Made by a program: the position numbers and the translations under genes
The notes under the pieces: model-generated
The model's database searches: none
What the model saw: the letters and a program-made list of their open reading frames with translations, nothing else
Told to the model about the DNA's origin: nothing
NCBI RefSeq assembly: GCF_038502225.1
Contig: NC_091391.1
Coordinates: 667,502 to 731,501 of the forward strand
Reading direction: 5' to 3'
Source: Cherax quadricarinatus
Taxonomy: Eukaryota > Arthropoda > Malacostraca > Decapoda > Parastacidae
DNA length: 64,000 nucleotides
In this document: positions 1-9,590 of the stretch, in pieces
Layout: each line of letters opens with the position of its first letter
Numbering within the stretch: position 1 is the first letter of the stretch

Positions 1-2340
1 CAGGTGACAGTACTCTGTCCCAACCTGCCAGGATACCCCGGTATGCCCTACCATGCCCAGGTGACACTACTCTGTCCCAACCTGCCAGGATACCCCGGTA
101 TGCCCTACCATGCCCAGGTGACACTACTCTGTCCCAACCTGCTAGGATACCCCGGTATGCCCTACCATGCCCAGGTGACACTACTCTGTCCCAACCTGCC
201 AGGATACCCGGTATACCCTAGCATGCCCAGGTGACACTACTCTGTCCCAACCTGCTAGGATACCCCGGTATGCCCTACCATGCCCAGGTGACACTACTCT
301 GTCCCAACCTGCCAGGATACCCCGGTATACCCTAGCATGCCCAGGTGACACTACTGTCCCAACCTGCTAGGATACCCCGGAATGCCCTACCATGCCCAGG
401 TGACACTACTCTGTCCCAACCTGCCAGGATACCCCGGTATGCCCTACCATGCCCAGGTAACACTACTCTGTCTCAACCTGCCAGGATATCCCGGTATACC
501 CTACCATGCCCAGGTAACACTACTCTGTCCCAACCTGCAAGGATACCCCGGTATACCCTACCATGCCCAGGTAACACTACTCTGTCCCAACCTGCAAGGA
601 TACCCCGGTATACCCTACCATGCCCAGGTAACATTACTCTGTCCCAACCTGCCAGGATACCCCGGTATACCCTACCATGCCCAGGTAACACTACTCTGTC
701 CCAACCTGCAAGGATACCCCGGTATACCCTACCATGCCCAGGTAACATTACTCTGTCCCAACCTGCAAGGATACCCCGGTATGCCCTACCATGCCCAGGT
801 AACACTACTCTGTCCCAACCTGCCAGGATATCCCGGTATGCCCTACCATGCCCAGGTAACACTGCTCTGTCCCAACCTGCAAGGATACCCCGGTATGCCC
901 TACCATGCCCAGGTAACACTACTCTGTCCCAACCTGCCAGGATACCCCGGTATACCCTAGCATGCCCAGGTGACACTACTCTGTCCCAACCTTCCAGGAT
1001 ACCCCGGTATACCCTACCATGCCCAGGTAACACTACTCTGTCCCAACCTTCCAGGATACCCCGGTATGCCCTACCATGCCCAGGTGACACTACTCTGTCC
1101 CAATCTGCCAGGATACCCCGGTATGCCCTACCATGCCCAGGTGACACTACTCTGTCCCAACCTGCCAGGATACCCCGGTATACCCTACCATGCCCAGGTG
1201 ACACTACTCTGTCCCAACCTTCCAGGATACCCCGGTATGCCCTACCATGCCCAGGTGACACTACTCTGTCCCAACCTGCTAGGATACCCCGGTATGCCCT
1301 ACTATGCCCAGGTGACACTACTCTGTCCCAACCTTCCAGGATACCCCGGTATGCCCTACCATGCCCAGGTAACACTACTCTGTCCCAACCTTCCAGGATA
1401 CCCCGGTATGCCCTACCATGCCCAGGTGACACTACTCTGTCCCAACCTTCCAGGATACCCCGGTATGCCCTACCATGCCCAGGTGACACTACTCTGTCCC
1501 AACCTGCCAGGATACCCCGGTATGCCCTACCATGCCCAGGTAACATTACTCTGTCCCAACCTGCCAGGATACCCCGGTATGCCCTACCATGCCCAGGTAA
1601 CACTACTCTGTCCTAACCTGCCAGGATACCCCGGTATACCCTAGCATGCCCAGGTGACACTACTGTCCCAACCTGCCAGGATACCCCAGTATACCCTAGC
1701 ATGCCCAGGTAACACTACTCTGCCCTAACCTGCCAGGATGCCCCGGTATACCCTAGCATGCCTATGTGACACTACTCTGTCCCAACCTGCCAGGATACCC
1801 CAGTATGCCCTACCATGCCCAGGTGACACTACTCTGTCCCAACCTGCCAGGATACCCCAGTATGCCCTACCATGCCTATGTGACACTACTCTGTCCCAAC
1901 CTGCCAGGATACCCCAGTATGCCCTACCATGCCCAGGTGACACTACTCTGTCCCAACCTGCCAGGATACCCCAGTATGCCCTACCATGCCCAGGTGACAC
2001 TACTCTGTCCCAACCTGCCAGGATACCCCAGTATGCCCTACCATGCCCAGGTGACACTACTCTGTCCCAACCTGCCAGGATACCCCAGTATGCCCTACCA
2101 TGCCCAGGTAACATTACTCTGCCCTAACCTGCCAGGATACCCCAGTATGCCCTACCATGCCCAGGTAACATTACTCTGCCCTAACCTGCCAGGATACCCC
2201 AGTATGCCCTACCATGCCCAGGTAACATTACTCTGCCCTAACCTGCCAGGATGCCCCGGTATACCCTAGCATGCCTATGTGACACTACTCTGTCCCAACC
2301 TGCCAGGATACCCCAGTATGCCCTACCATGCCCAGGTGAC
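1..2340. repeat. 57-bp tandem minisatellite, about 41 copies
   Basis: The sequence repeats every 57 bases; for example the start caggtgacac recurs at 58 and 115. Each unit contains ggataccccggtatgcc or a close variant. Because 57 is 19 codons, frames stay open on both strands and give 19-residue repeat peptides; I regard these as artefacts. Variants are clustered: units up to about 1680 mostly read ccccggtat, while most later units read ccccagtat. This indicates spread of variants by local duplication. The array is cut by the window start, so its full length is unknown. Confidence 0.97.
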
Positions 2341-2651
2341 CATAATCTTATCCTTGAACCTTCATTCTTAAGTTTTCTCTGTTCATATTCTCTATCATCC
2401 TCTGTGTTCAATATATTTGTTCATCTTATTGGCATGTGAACAACTCTGGTTACATCAGCCTGTTCGTGTTACACACGGTTTAGTAAGACGCCTCATCAAT
2501 CACTACACTACTCACAAGAAATCCTTTGGGTTATGGCACCTTAATTAAGGTTCCAGGACCCAAACGGCTCCTAATATGAACATTAAAATGGTATAAAATA
2601 CCGACAGGTTGTTAGGTAAGACACATATGCAACAGTTAGGTATCTTTATTT

Positions 2652-2688
2652 CGAAACGTTTCGCCTACACAGTAGGCTTCTTCAGTCG
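2652..2688 (-). ncRNA. Hammerhead-ribozyme-like motif
   Basis: On the minus strand this is the same motif as at 3180-3216. The order is stem I half CGA, core CTGAAGA, one extra A, stem II GCCTAC/GTAGGC with loop TGT, core GAAA, the self-complementary ACGT expected for a minimal stem III, then TCG closing stem I. Position 7 of a hammerhead core tolerates any base, so CTGAAGA is acceptable. The extra A before stem II is not canonical, so activity is unproven. Confidence 0.5.
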
Positions 2689-2755
2689 AGTACAGAAAAG
2701 TTGATAGAAGCAGAAGATACTTGAAGACGATGTAAAGATACCTAACTGTTGCATA

Positions 2756-2808
2756 GCTGTATAGCCCTTGTGGCTTAGCGCTTCTTTTTTGATTATAATA
2801 ATAATAAT
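2756..2808 (+). mobile_element. Nested short SINE-tail insertion with (AAT)n end
   Basis: A 53-base piece containing ccttgtggcttagcgcttc and ending in ataataataataat interrupts the terminal repeat of the surrounding element. The 12-base sequence aactgttgcata lies directly before it (2744-2755) and directly after it (2809-2820), a clean target-site duplication. Removing it restores the uninterrupted sequence seen at 3230-3250. It looks like a strongly 5'-truncated retroposed SINE or LINE tail, younger than its host element. Confidence 0.65.
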
Positions 2809-3019
2809 AACTGTTGCATATGTGTCTTACCTAACAATCTGTCGGTATTTTATACCATTTTAATGTTCAGTCTGTCAGACACTGCAACACAAGGGTATCT
2901 TGGTACACACCTGCAGTCAACTTCGACAACCTCTACTAGTGAGAACGGCTGGATTTGAGAGGGACCTGACCTCCCAGCATCTGAGTTCTACTAGTGACCT
3001 ACGTCCCACCTCCTGGCGC

Positions 3020-3027
3020 TATATAAG
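3020..3027 (+). promoter_or_regulatory. TATA-like box in the terminal-repeat unit
   Basis: The string tatataag lies in the unit about 160 bases before the plus-strand ribozyme motif. A promoter inside a terminal repeat would fit a Penelope-like or retrozyme-like element. I see no clear initiator at the usual spacing, so this rests on the box and its context alone. Confidence 0.3.
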
Positions 3028-3179
3028 GCTCCATCCTGTCACTTCAACTCCATATTGTTTCAGACTACGGAACAATGCTCTTCTCCAGACTGAGGGACTG
3101 ACCACCTCAAAACTTTAAGGGTGATGGACTGATTACATCGTCTTCAAGTATCTTCTGCTTCTATCAACTTTTCTGTACT

Positions 3180-3216
3180 CGACTGAAGAAGCCTACTGTG
3201 TAGGCGAAACGTTTCG
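3180..3216 (+). ncRNA. Hammerhead-ribozyme-like motif
   Basis: Stem I is CGA (3180-3182) with TCG (3214-3216). The first core block is CTGAAGA (3183-3189), followed by an extra A. Stem II is GCCTAC (3191-3196) with GTAGGC (3200-3205) around loop TGT. The second core block is GAAA (3206-3209). A minimal stem III is formed by ACGT, and the predicted cleavage point falls after T3213. Downstream lies gaaataaagatacc, conserved in related copies and containing AATAAA. The motif matches a type I hammerhead with very short stem III, as known from Penelope-like elements, except for the extra A. Function is inferred. Confidence 0.55.
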
Positions 3217-3353
3217 AAATAAAGATACCTAACTGTTGCATATGTGTCTTACCTAACAGGTTCCTAATATGTCCTAGTGTTTCTTCACGTGTTTTACACC
3301 TGTTTCTCGGTATATATGAACATGGTTTATACTGTTTAAACCATCCATCGTCC

Positions 3354-3535
3354 ATCAAGATTGAATAGATTGATGGACTGACCACATCGACTCAAGGTTG
3401 AGGGACTGATTACCTCATTCTCCTCCTGTTCTTCAAGATTCTCCTTTGTATGGACTGATGAAGCCACTGTGTGGCGAAACGTTTCCCCAATAAAGATACC
3501 CAAGAGTTGCACATGTGTCTAATTTATCAAGGTTA
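3354..3535 (+). mobile_element. Short insertion carrying one ribozyme motif
   Basis: A 182-base insertion is flanked by a 25-base direct repeat with two mismatches (3329-3353 and 3536-3560; shared core taaaccatccatcgtcc). It begins atcaagattgaatag, contains the ribozyme-like motif at 3452-3486, and ends with aataaagatacccaagagtt followed by ctaatttatc. A related copy lies at 33169-33330. The layout resembles a truncated terminal repeat of the same superfamily as 2579-3261, but of another subfamily. Confidence 0.6.
3452..3486 (+). ncRNA. Hammerhead-ribozyme-like motif with canonical CTGATGA core
   Basis: Stem I is GGA (3452-3454) with TCC (3484-3486). Core CTGATGA is at 3455-3461, an extra A follows, stem II is GCCAC (3463-3467) with GTGGC (3471-3475) around TGT, and core GAAA is at 3476-3479. 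ACGT gives a two-pair stem III. The predicted cleavage is after T3483. Compared with the copy at 3180-3216, stem I changed from CGA/TCG to GGA/TCC and stem II from GCCTAC/GTAGGC to GCCAC/GTGGC, so pairing is preserved while sequence changes. Confidence 0.55.
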
Positions 3536-3560
3536 ATACCGTCTAAACCATCCATCGTCC

Positions 3561-3901
3561 CCTGGGTTGTCCACTATCCAGCTACGATGGAATTTGATTA
3601 AGAAATCTCTCATTCCAAGACACAAGAAACAGTTTAAGGTATATATCATGTATATTGTATCATATTCACAAACTTGTCAGTGTATCTTACTAGTGATATA
3701 CTTGGCAATGTAGCGGTGGGTCAGTTTCTTCTGTGCCAGACTCGATTAAGGTGAAAACCAAGTCTAGCCGTGCTGGTTCACCCTCTTCAGTACGCCGGCC
3801 GTCTGCCACTGAGGTACGGTGACCTCCTCCGCAAAAAGAGGACGCACTTTGTTTATTTAATTACTGTCTTGCTAGAAGTTTGTTGATATTACAGTTCAGA
3901 T
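3561..3901. other. Spacer without recognisable gene
   Basis: About 340 bases of mixed composition. It contains gaggtacggtgacctcctccgc but no frame, repeat or element I recognise. Confidence 0.6.
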
Positions 3902-4193
3902 GACCTCTAGGACTGTAGCATCCTCACTCATCCTTCAGAGTACAGGTACTGTACTTCCCACCTCCAGGACTGTAACATCCTCACTCATCCTTCAGAGTAC
4001 AGGTACTGTACTTCCCACCTCCAGAACAGTAACATCCTCACTCATCCTTCAGAGTACAGGTACTGTACTTCCCACCTCCAGAACAGTAACATCCTCACTC
4101 ATCCTTCAGAGTACAGGTACTGTACTTCCCACCTCCAGAACAGTAACATCCTCACTCATCCTTCAGAGTACATGTACTGTACTTCCCACCTTC
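3902..4193. repeat. 57-bp tandem repeat, five copies
   Basis: Units share catcctcactcatccttcag and tacaggtactgtacttccc and repeat every 57 bases (for example 3959 to 4016). Copies are nearly identical. The 101-residue frame across it is the repeat read in phase, not a gene. Confidence 0.95.
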
Positions 4194-4450
4194 ACTCTCA
4201 ACTAACACTCAACTATATAAAAGTCCGTGTGCCTCTAATTATTCACAGAAGTTACTTGTGGAATAAGCAGAGTTGAGAGATTTACCTGTGGTAACAGCGT
4301 CCATCTGCAGGAGATGATATTCAAGGCTGATTCTGGCAGTCACCTTGTTACATTATGTAGTGGGATTGTTGTACCATTGATACCAGAAGGTTTCTCATCT
4401 TAGGAGATCAGACTGCCTGGTATCTCTACTGTTGGGCTTGTTATACCACT

Positions 4451-6048
4451 GATATCCATCCTGTGCATGGTAGTGGCTAGTTTATTGTGTACCTCGTATC
4501 CATCCTGTGGATGGTAGTGGCTAGTTTGTGTACCTCATATCCATCCTGTGGATGGTAGTGGCTAGTTTATTGTGTACCTCATATCCATCCTGTGGATGGT
4601 AGTAGCTAGTTTATTGTGTACCTCATATCCATCCTGTGGATGGTAGTGGCTAGTTTATTGTGTACCTCATATCCCTCCTGTGGATGGTAGTGGCTAGTAT
4701 ATTGTGTACCTCATATCCATCCTGTGGATGGTAGTGGCTAGTTTATTGTGTACCTCATATCCATCCTGTGGATGGTAGTGGCTAGTTTATTGTGTACCTC
4801 ATATCCCTCCTGTGGATGGTAGTGGCTAGTATATTGTGTACCTCATATCCATCCTGTGGATGGTAGTGGCTAGTTTATTGTGTACCTCATATCTATCCTG
4901 TGGATGGTAGTGGCTAGTTTATTGTGTACCTCATATCCATCCTGTGGATGGTAGTGGCTAGTTTATTGTGTACCTCATATCCATTCTGTGGATGGTAGTT
5001 GCTAGTTTATTGTGTACCTCATATCCATCCTGTGGATGGTAGTGGCTAGTTTATTGTGTACCTCATATCCATCCTGTGGATGGTAGTGGCTAGTTTATTG
5101 TGTACCTCATATCCATCCTGTGGATGGTAGTGGCTAGTTTATTGTGTACCTCATATCCATCCTGTGGATGGTAGTGGCTAGTTTATTGTGTACCTCATAT
5201 CCATCCTGTGGATGGTAGTGGCTAGTTTATTGTGTACCTCATATCCATCCTGTGGATGGTAGTGGCTAGTTTATTGTGTACCTCATATCCGTCCTGTGGA
5301 TGGTAGTTGCTAGTTTATTGTGTACCTCATATCCATCCTGTGGATGGTAGTGGCTAGTTTATTGTGTACCTCATATCCGTCCTGTGGATGGTAGTGGCTA
5401 GTTTATTGTGTACCTCATATTCGTCCTGTGGATGGTAGTGGCTAGTTTATCGTGTACCTCATATCCGTCCTGTGGATGGTAGTGGCTAGTTTGTGTACCT
5501 CATATCCGTCCTGTGGATGGTAGTGGCTAGTTTATTGTGTACCTCATATCCATCCTGTGGATGGTAGTGGCTAGTTTGTGTACCTCATATCCGTCCTGTG
5601 GATGGTAGTGGCTAGTTTATTGTGTACCTCATATCCATCCTGTGGATGGTAGTGGCTAGTTTATTGTGTACCTCATATCCATCCTGTGGATGGTAGTGGC
5701 TAGTTTATTGTGTACCTCATATCCATCCTGTGGATGGTAGTGGCTAGTTTATTGTGTACCTCATATCCATCCTGTGGATGGTAGTGGCTAGTTTATTGTG
5801 TACCTCATATCCATCCTGTGGATGGTAGTGACTAGTTTATTGTGTACCTCATATCCATCCTGTGGATGGTAGTGGCTAGTTTATTGTGTACCTCATATCC
5901 ATCCTGTGGATGGTAGTGGCTAGTTTATTGTGTACCTCATATCCATCCTGTGGATGGTAGTGACTAGTTTATTGTGTACCTCATATCCATCCTGTGGATG
6001 GTAGTGGCTAGTTTATTGTGTACCTCATATCCATCCTGTGGATGGTAG
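4451..6048. repeat. 44-bp tandem repeat with hairpin in every unit, about 36 copies
   Basis: Units repeat every 44 bases (for example catatcc at 4580 and 4624). Each contains the perfect inverted repeat CCATCC-TGT-GGATGG followed by tagtggctagtttattgtg. Some units have lost a few bases near tttattg, and the variants ccctcctg and ccgtcctg break one stem pair. The array ends when gatggtag runs into cacaagaacatg. Confidence 0.96.
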
Positions 6049-6440
6049 CACAAGAACATGTGGATACACAAAGGGTCTAAGAACTAGGCCCCAGAAGTGC
6101 TAACAAAAGAATATCTAGACTTATCTGTCACAAGTAGATATGGGAAATTTTGATATATCTCGTATCTTATATTTTTAAGATACCATGGTATGTCACATAG
6201 AATAGTATACCATCTATATTGTTCAGTAAGAGGACAATTAAGCAGATAGTGTTGAAGATAGTGACCAGAGGACTGGTCACACCGTGTGTGGCCAGTCACA
6301 CAGCACCAGTACACACAGCAGTACACACAGCAGTGTGCACACACACCACCAGTACACACAGCACCAGTGCACTTTAGCAGACCGGTACACATACTGGTGT
6401 TGGTAAACAAGGAATATGATACAGTTTTTCTCCTGTATGT
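6049..6440. other. Spacer with CA-rich patch, no gene seen
   Basis: Unique sequence apart from a cacacagcaccagtacacac-like patch at about 6290-6375, which produces open frames on the minus strand of low-complexity composition. I do not regard these as genes. Confidence 0.6.
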
Positions 6441-7545
6441 GTAATCTGATTGTTAATACTAGTAATAATATCTCTAGCAGTACCTGATGCAACTTATACA
6501 GACCATAGCTCACACCAGTGACATACTGCTATATTGAAAGTCCCTTGTTATGCTGAGCATTTCCCTCACATTAGGTCAATTTTGTCCCAGGATGTGACCC
6601 ACACCAGTCCACTAACTCCGAGGATGTGACCCACACCAGTCCACTAACACCCAAGATGTGACCCACACCAGTCCACTAACTCCGAGGATGTGACCCACAC
6701 CAGTCCACTAACACCGAGGATGTGACCCACACCAGTCCACTAACTCCGAGGATGTGACCCACACCAGTCCACTAACACCCAGGATGTGACCCACACCAGT
6801 TCACTAACACCCAGGATGTGACCCACACCAGTCCACTAACACCGAGGATGTGACCCACACCAGTCCACTAACTCCGAGGATGTGACCCACACCAGTCCAC
6901 TAACACCCAGGATGTGACCCACACCAGTCCACTAACTCCGAGGATGTGACCCACACCAGTCCACTAACACCCAGGATGTGACCCACACCAGTCCACTAAC
7001 ACCCAGGATGTGACCCACACCAGTCCACTAACTCCGAGGATGTGACCCACACCAGTCCACTAACTCCGAGGATGTGACCCACACCAGTCCACTAACACCC
7101 AGGATGTGACCCACACCAGTTCACTAACACCGAGGATGTGACCCACACCAGTCCACTAACACCCAGGATGTGACCCACACCAGTCCACTAACACCGAGGA
7201 TGTGACCCACACCAGTCCACTAACAAGCAGGATGCCACCCACACCAGTCCACTAACACCCAGGATGCCACCCACACCAGTCCACTAACTCCGAGGATGTG
7301 ACCCACACCAGTCCACTAACACCCAGGATGTGACCCACACCAGTCCACTAACACCCAGGATGCGACCCACACCAGTCTACTAACACCCAGGTACCTATTT
7401 TACTACTAAGTGAAAATAGACAGCAGGTGCCTTAAGGAAACACGTCCTAATACTTCCGCCCGTACCGGGGATCGAACCCCGGACCTCAGTGTGAGAGCTG
7501 AGTGAAGTACCAACCCAGCTGCGGGACAGCACACTATGCACTTAC
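6441..7545 (-). mobile_element. tRNA-derived SINE with internal 32-bp minisatellite
   Basis: Read on the minus strand, the 5' end is tRNA-like, with an A-box-like gctgggttggtac (around 7510-7522) and a perfect B box GGTTCGATCCC (7468-7478). Then come ccttaaggcacctgctgtc and ggtacctgggtgttag, an expanded 32-base repeat (7390 down to 6583), and a 3' end with gacaaaattgacc, gagctatggtctgtataag and gtactgctagagatattatt. The same head and the same tail flank a different expansion at 33581-34963, which shows that this is one element and not a chance neighbourhood. Confidence 0.75.
6583..7390 (-). repeat. 32-bp minisatellite inside a SINE, about 25 copies
   Basis: Units of 32 bases contain gatgtgacccacaccagtcc followed by actaacaccca or actaactccga. 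The two endings alternate, which suggests two-unit duplications. The reverse complement matches the plus-strand array at 17350-18735. Confidence 0.95.
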
Positions 7546-7602
7546 ATTTAAGTGTATAAGTTAACTTTCTGCGGGGTTTTAATGTTGCTTAATGGTTGGC
7601 AG

Positions 7603-7732
7603 GTCAGGATGTGGTGGGCACCTACCCATCCTTCCCATGGCTGCCATACCCAAACCTCCAGCCTCCTGTACCCCTTGAGGACCTTCTCAACACCTTTGAC
7701 CCAGCCTCTTGCCCTCAGAACTTAAACTTAAG
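7603..7732 (+). CDS. Candidate single coding exon, proline-rich, function unknown
   Basis: A frame open from 7596 reads PSFPWLPYPNLQPPVPLED and then LLNTFDPASCPQN. Its composition differs from all repeat-derived frames in the window. It is preceded by gttggcag, a possible splice acceptor at 7601-7602, and followed by AAG/GTATCG, a possible donor at 7733-7734. This would give a 130-base exon with phase 1 entry and phase 2 exit. The polypyrimidine tract is weak. I do not recognise the protein. It could be one exon of a gene with very long introns, or a non-coding stretch open by chance. Confidence 0.25.
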
Positions 7733-7764
7733 GTATCGATACCCACTGATCCCCCGGTGTGTGT

Positions 7765-7820
7765 GTGTGTACTCACCTATATGTGGCTGCAGGGTTCGAT
7801 TCACAGCTCCTGATATCGTG
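7765..7820 (-). mobile_element. LINE 3'-tail fragment
   Basis: The stretch gtactcacctatatgtggc followed by gggttcgattcacagctcc is a degenerate copy of the repeat at 42035-42345. It is the reverse complement of the tail seen at 14930-14972 (ggaactgtgactcgaccc). Confidence 0.5.
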
Positions 7821-7896
7821 TGTGTGCGGGCTATTGTACCAGCCTACAGACTAACCTCGACCACTTGATCTTTCTAGAAGTTTCACTTATACTAAG

Positions 7897-8246
7897 TACA
7901 GAAAGCAAAAGACTTGGCAGACGATGCAACATCCCCCCAATGAAAAGCAGGGGTGTCACTAGCACGTTAAGAGACCATACAATAAGTGTCAGGGGCCCGA
8001 GACTGTTCAACTGCCTCCCAGCACACATAAGGGGGATTACCAACAGACCCCTGGCAGTCTTCAAGCTGGCACTGGACAAGCACCTAAAGTCAGTTCCTGA
8101 TCAGCTGGGCTGTGGCTCGTACGTTGGTTTGCGTGCAGCCAGCAGCAACAGCCTGGTTGATCAGGCTCTGATCCACCAGGAGGCCTGGTCACAGACCGGG
8201 CCGCGGGGGCGTTGACCCCCGAAACTCTCTCCAGGTAAACTCCAGG
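7897..8246 (+). mobile_element. 5'-truncated LINE, C-terminal coding end and 3' tail
   Basis: From gaaagcaaaagacttggcag onward this matches 63140-63494 almost base for base. It encodes a frame ending GSYVGLRAASSNSLVDQ and then HQEAWSQTGPRGR, with a stop at 8213-8215. The tail is ctctccaggtaaac followed by a second tccaggtaaac; short direct repeats at the 3' end are usual for CR1-like elements. It belongs to the same broad family as the LINE at 10046-13830 but to a different subfamily. No catalytic domain is present. Confidence 0.75.
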
Positions 8247-8640
8247 TAAACATATTTATCCCCTTATTTGCTCCGCCACTTGGCGTCAGCGTTGATTCTC
8301 TTACCACTTGGCGTTTACCAACTTGCATTACCGTCTTAAATCTTGATCGTGTTCATTATAATATACATTAGCATACGAGACTGTTGCAACAAGGTAACAA
8401 GTGGGAACCAGGAAAGGAAATGTACCACTAAATAACGCTCACACGTTAGTGTAATTTAGTTTATATTTCGTTCGTGCCATTTCCTCTTCGTAGGAAAGGA
8501 AGTAAGGTGAGCGTTTGTTTAGGAGAAAGTATTCAGAGTTGTTTGCTCCATCATTGACTTACCCAAGTCATGACACATTTCAACCATCCTGAGATAACAG
8601 AATTTCTAAAGTGTGCATTGCCAGGCCTGCTGTGTCCAGG
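8247..8640. other. Spacer, no gene seen
   Basis: Unique sequence. There is a weak imperfect fold-back: aataacgctcac near 8432 against gtgagcgtttg near 8507, and gaaaggaaatg against catttcctc. No coding frame stands out. Confidence 0.5.
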
Positions 8641-9590
8641 TCACAGCTGGATTGTGACTCTCATGGGAGTGAAGTTGGCCAGGCAGGTTAGTTTCTGCTG
8701 TCTCTTACCTCCAGGACACTGGATTGTGGCTCTCATGGGAGTGAAGTTGGCCAGGCAGGTTAGTTTCTGCTGTCTCTTACCTCCAGGATGCTGGATTGTG
8801 GCTCTCATGGGAGTGAAGTTGGCCAGGCAGGTTAGTTTCTGCTGTCTCTTACCTCCAGGATGCTGGATTGTGGCTCTCATGGGAGTGAAGTTGGCCAGGC
8901 AGGTTAGTTTCTGCTGTCTCTTACCTCCAGGATGCTGGATTGTGGCTCTCATGGGAGTGAAGTTGGCCAGGCAGGTTAGTTTCTGCTGTCTCTTACCTCC
9001 AGGATGCTGGATTGTGGCTCTCATGGGAGTGAAGTTGGCCAGGCAGGTTAGTTTCTGCTGTCTCTTACCTCCAGGATGCTGGATTGTGGCTCTCATTGGA
9101 GTGAAGTTGGCCAGGCAGGTTAGTTTCTGCTGTCTCTTACCTCCAGGATGCTGGATTGTGGCTCTCATGGGAGTGAAGTTGGCCAGGCAGGTTAGTTTCT
9201 GCTGTCTCTTACCTCCAGGACACTGGATTGTGGCTCTCATGGGAGTGAAGTTGGCCAGGCAGGTTAGTTTCTGCTGTCTCTTACCTCCAGGACACTGGAT
9301 TGTGGCTCTCATGGGAGTGAAGTTGGCCAGGCAGGTTAGTTTCTGCTGTCTCTTACCTCCAGGACACTGGATTGTGGCTCTCATGGGAGTGAAGTTGGCC
9401 AGGCAGGTTAGTTTCTGCTGTCTCTTACCTCCAGGACACTGGATTGTGGCTCTCATGGGAGTGAAGTTGGCCAGGCAGGTTAGTTTCTGCTGTCTCTTAC
9501 CTCCAGGACACTGGATTGTGGCTCTCATGGGAGTGAAGTTGGCCAGGCAGGTTAGTTTCTGCTGTCTCTTACCTCCAGGACACTTTCTCA
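8641..9590 (+). repeat. 72-bp tandem repeat with splice-site-like modules, about 13 copies
   Basis: Each 72-base unit consists of about 44 bases beginning ggattgtggctctcatggg and ending gccaggcag, then gttagtttctgctgtctc and ttacctccag. The second part looks like a donor (CAG/GTTAGT) followed at once by a pyrimidine-rich acceptor (ttacctccag). Copies differ almost only in gacac versus gatgc. Since 72 is 24 codons, frames remain open on both strands: WIVALMGVKLARQ on plus, MRATIQCPGGKRQQ on minus. Neither needs to be a protein. Near identity of copies indicates recent expansion. Confidence 0.95.

Larger units (their letters stand above)
2579..3261. mobile_element. Composite Penelope-like terminal-repeat element with two ribozyme motifs
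   Basis: A 683-base insertion is flanked by the direct repeat tcctaatatg at 2569-2578 and 3262-3271, which fits a target-site duplication. Inside it are three pieces of one unit. A minus-strand piece (2579-2735) carries a hammerhead-like motif. A plus-strand 3' end (about 2734-2866) begins with aaagatacctaactg. A longer plus-strand unit (about 2867-3261) contains a TATA-like box at 3020-3027 and a second hammerhead-like motif. The plus-strand 3' end runs directly into the next unit, a head-to-tail junction, while the first piece is inverted. Penelope-like elements are known to have such direct and inverted terminal repeats with hammerhead ribozymes. No coding region lies inside, so the family assignment is inference. 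A retrozyme-like non-autonomous element is an alternative. Confidence 0.6.

Noticed and set aside
345..1616. Long open frames on both strands in the 57-bp array, resembling repeat proteins
   Set aside because: The period is 19 codons, so all frames without a stop in one unit stay open. Several frames on both strands are open together, and no start context or non-repeat domain exists.
4214..4223. TATA box tatataaaag as a gene promoter
   Set aside because: It lies between two minisatellites with no frame or exon downstream; AT-rich words of this kind are expected by chance.
6277..6513. Cysteine-rich minus-strand frames (CVYWWCV-like)
   Set aside because: They are translations of a CA/GT-rich patch and of the SINE tail, not a cysteine-rich peptide gene.
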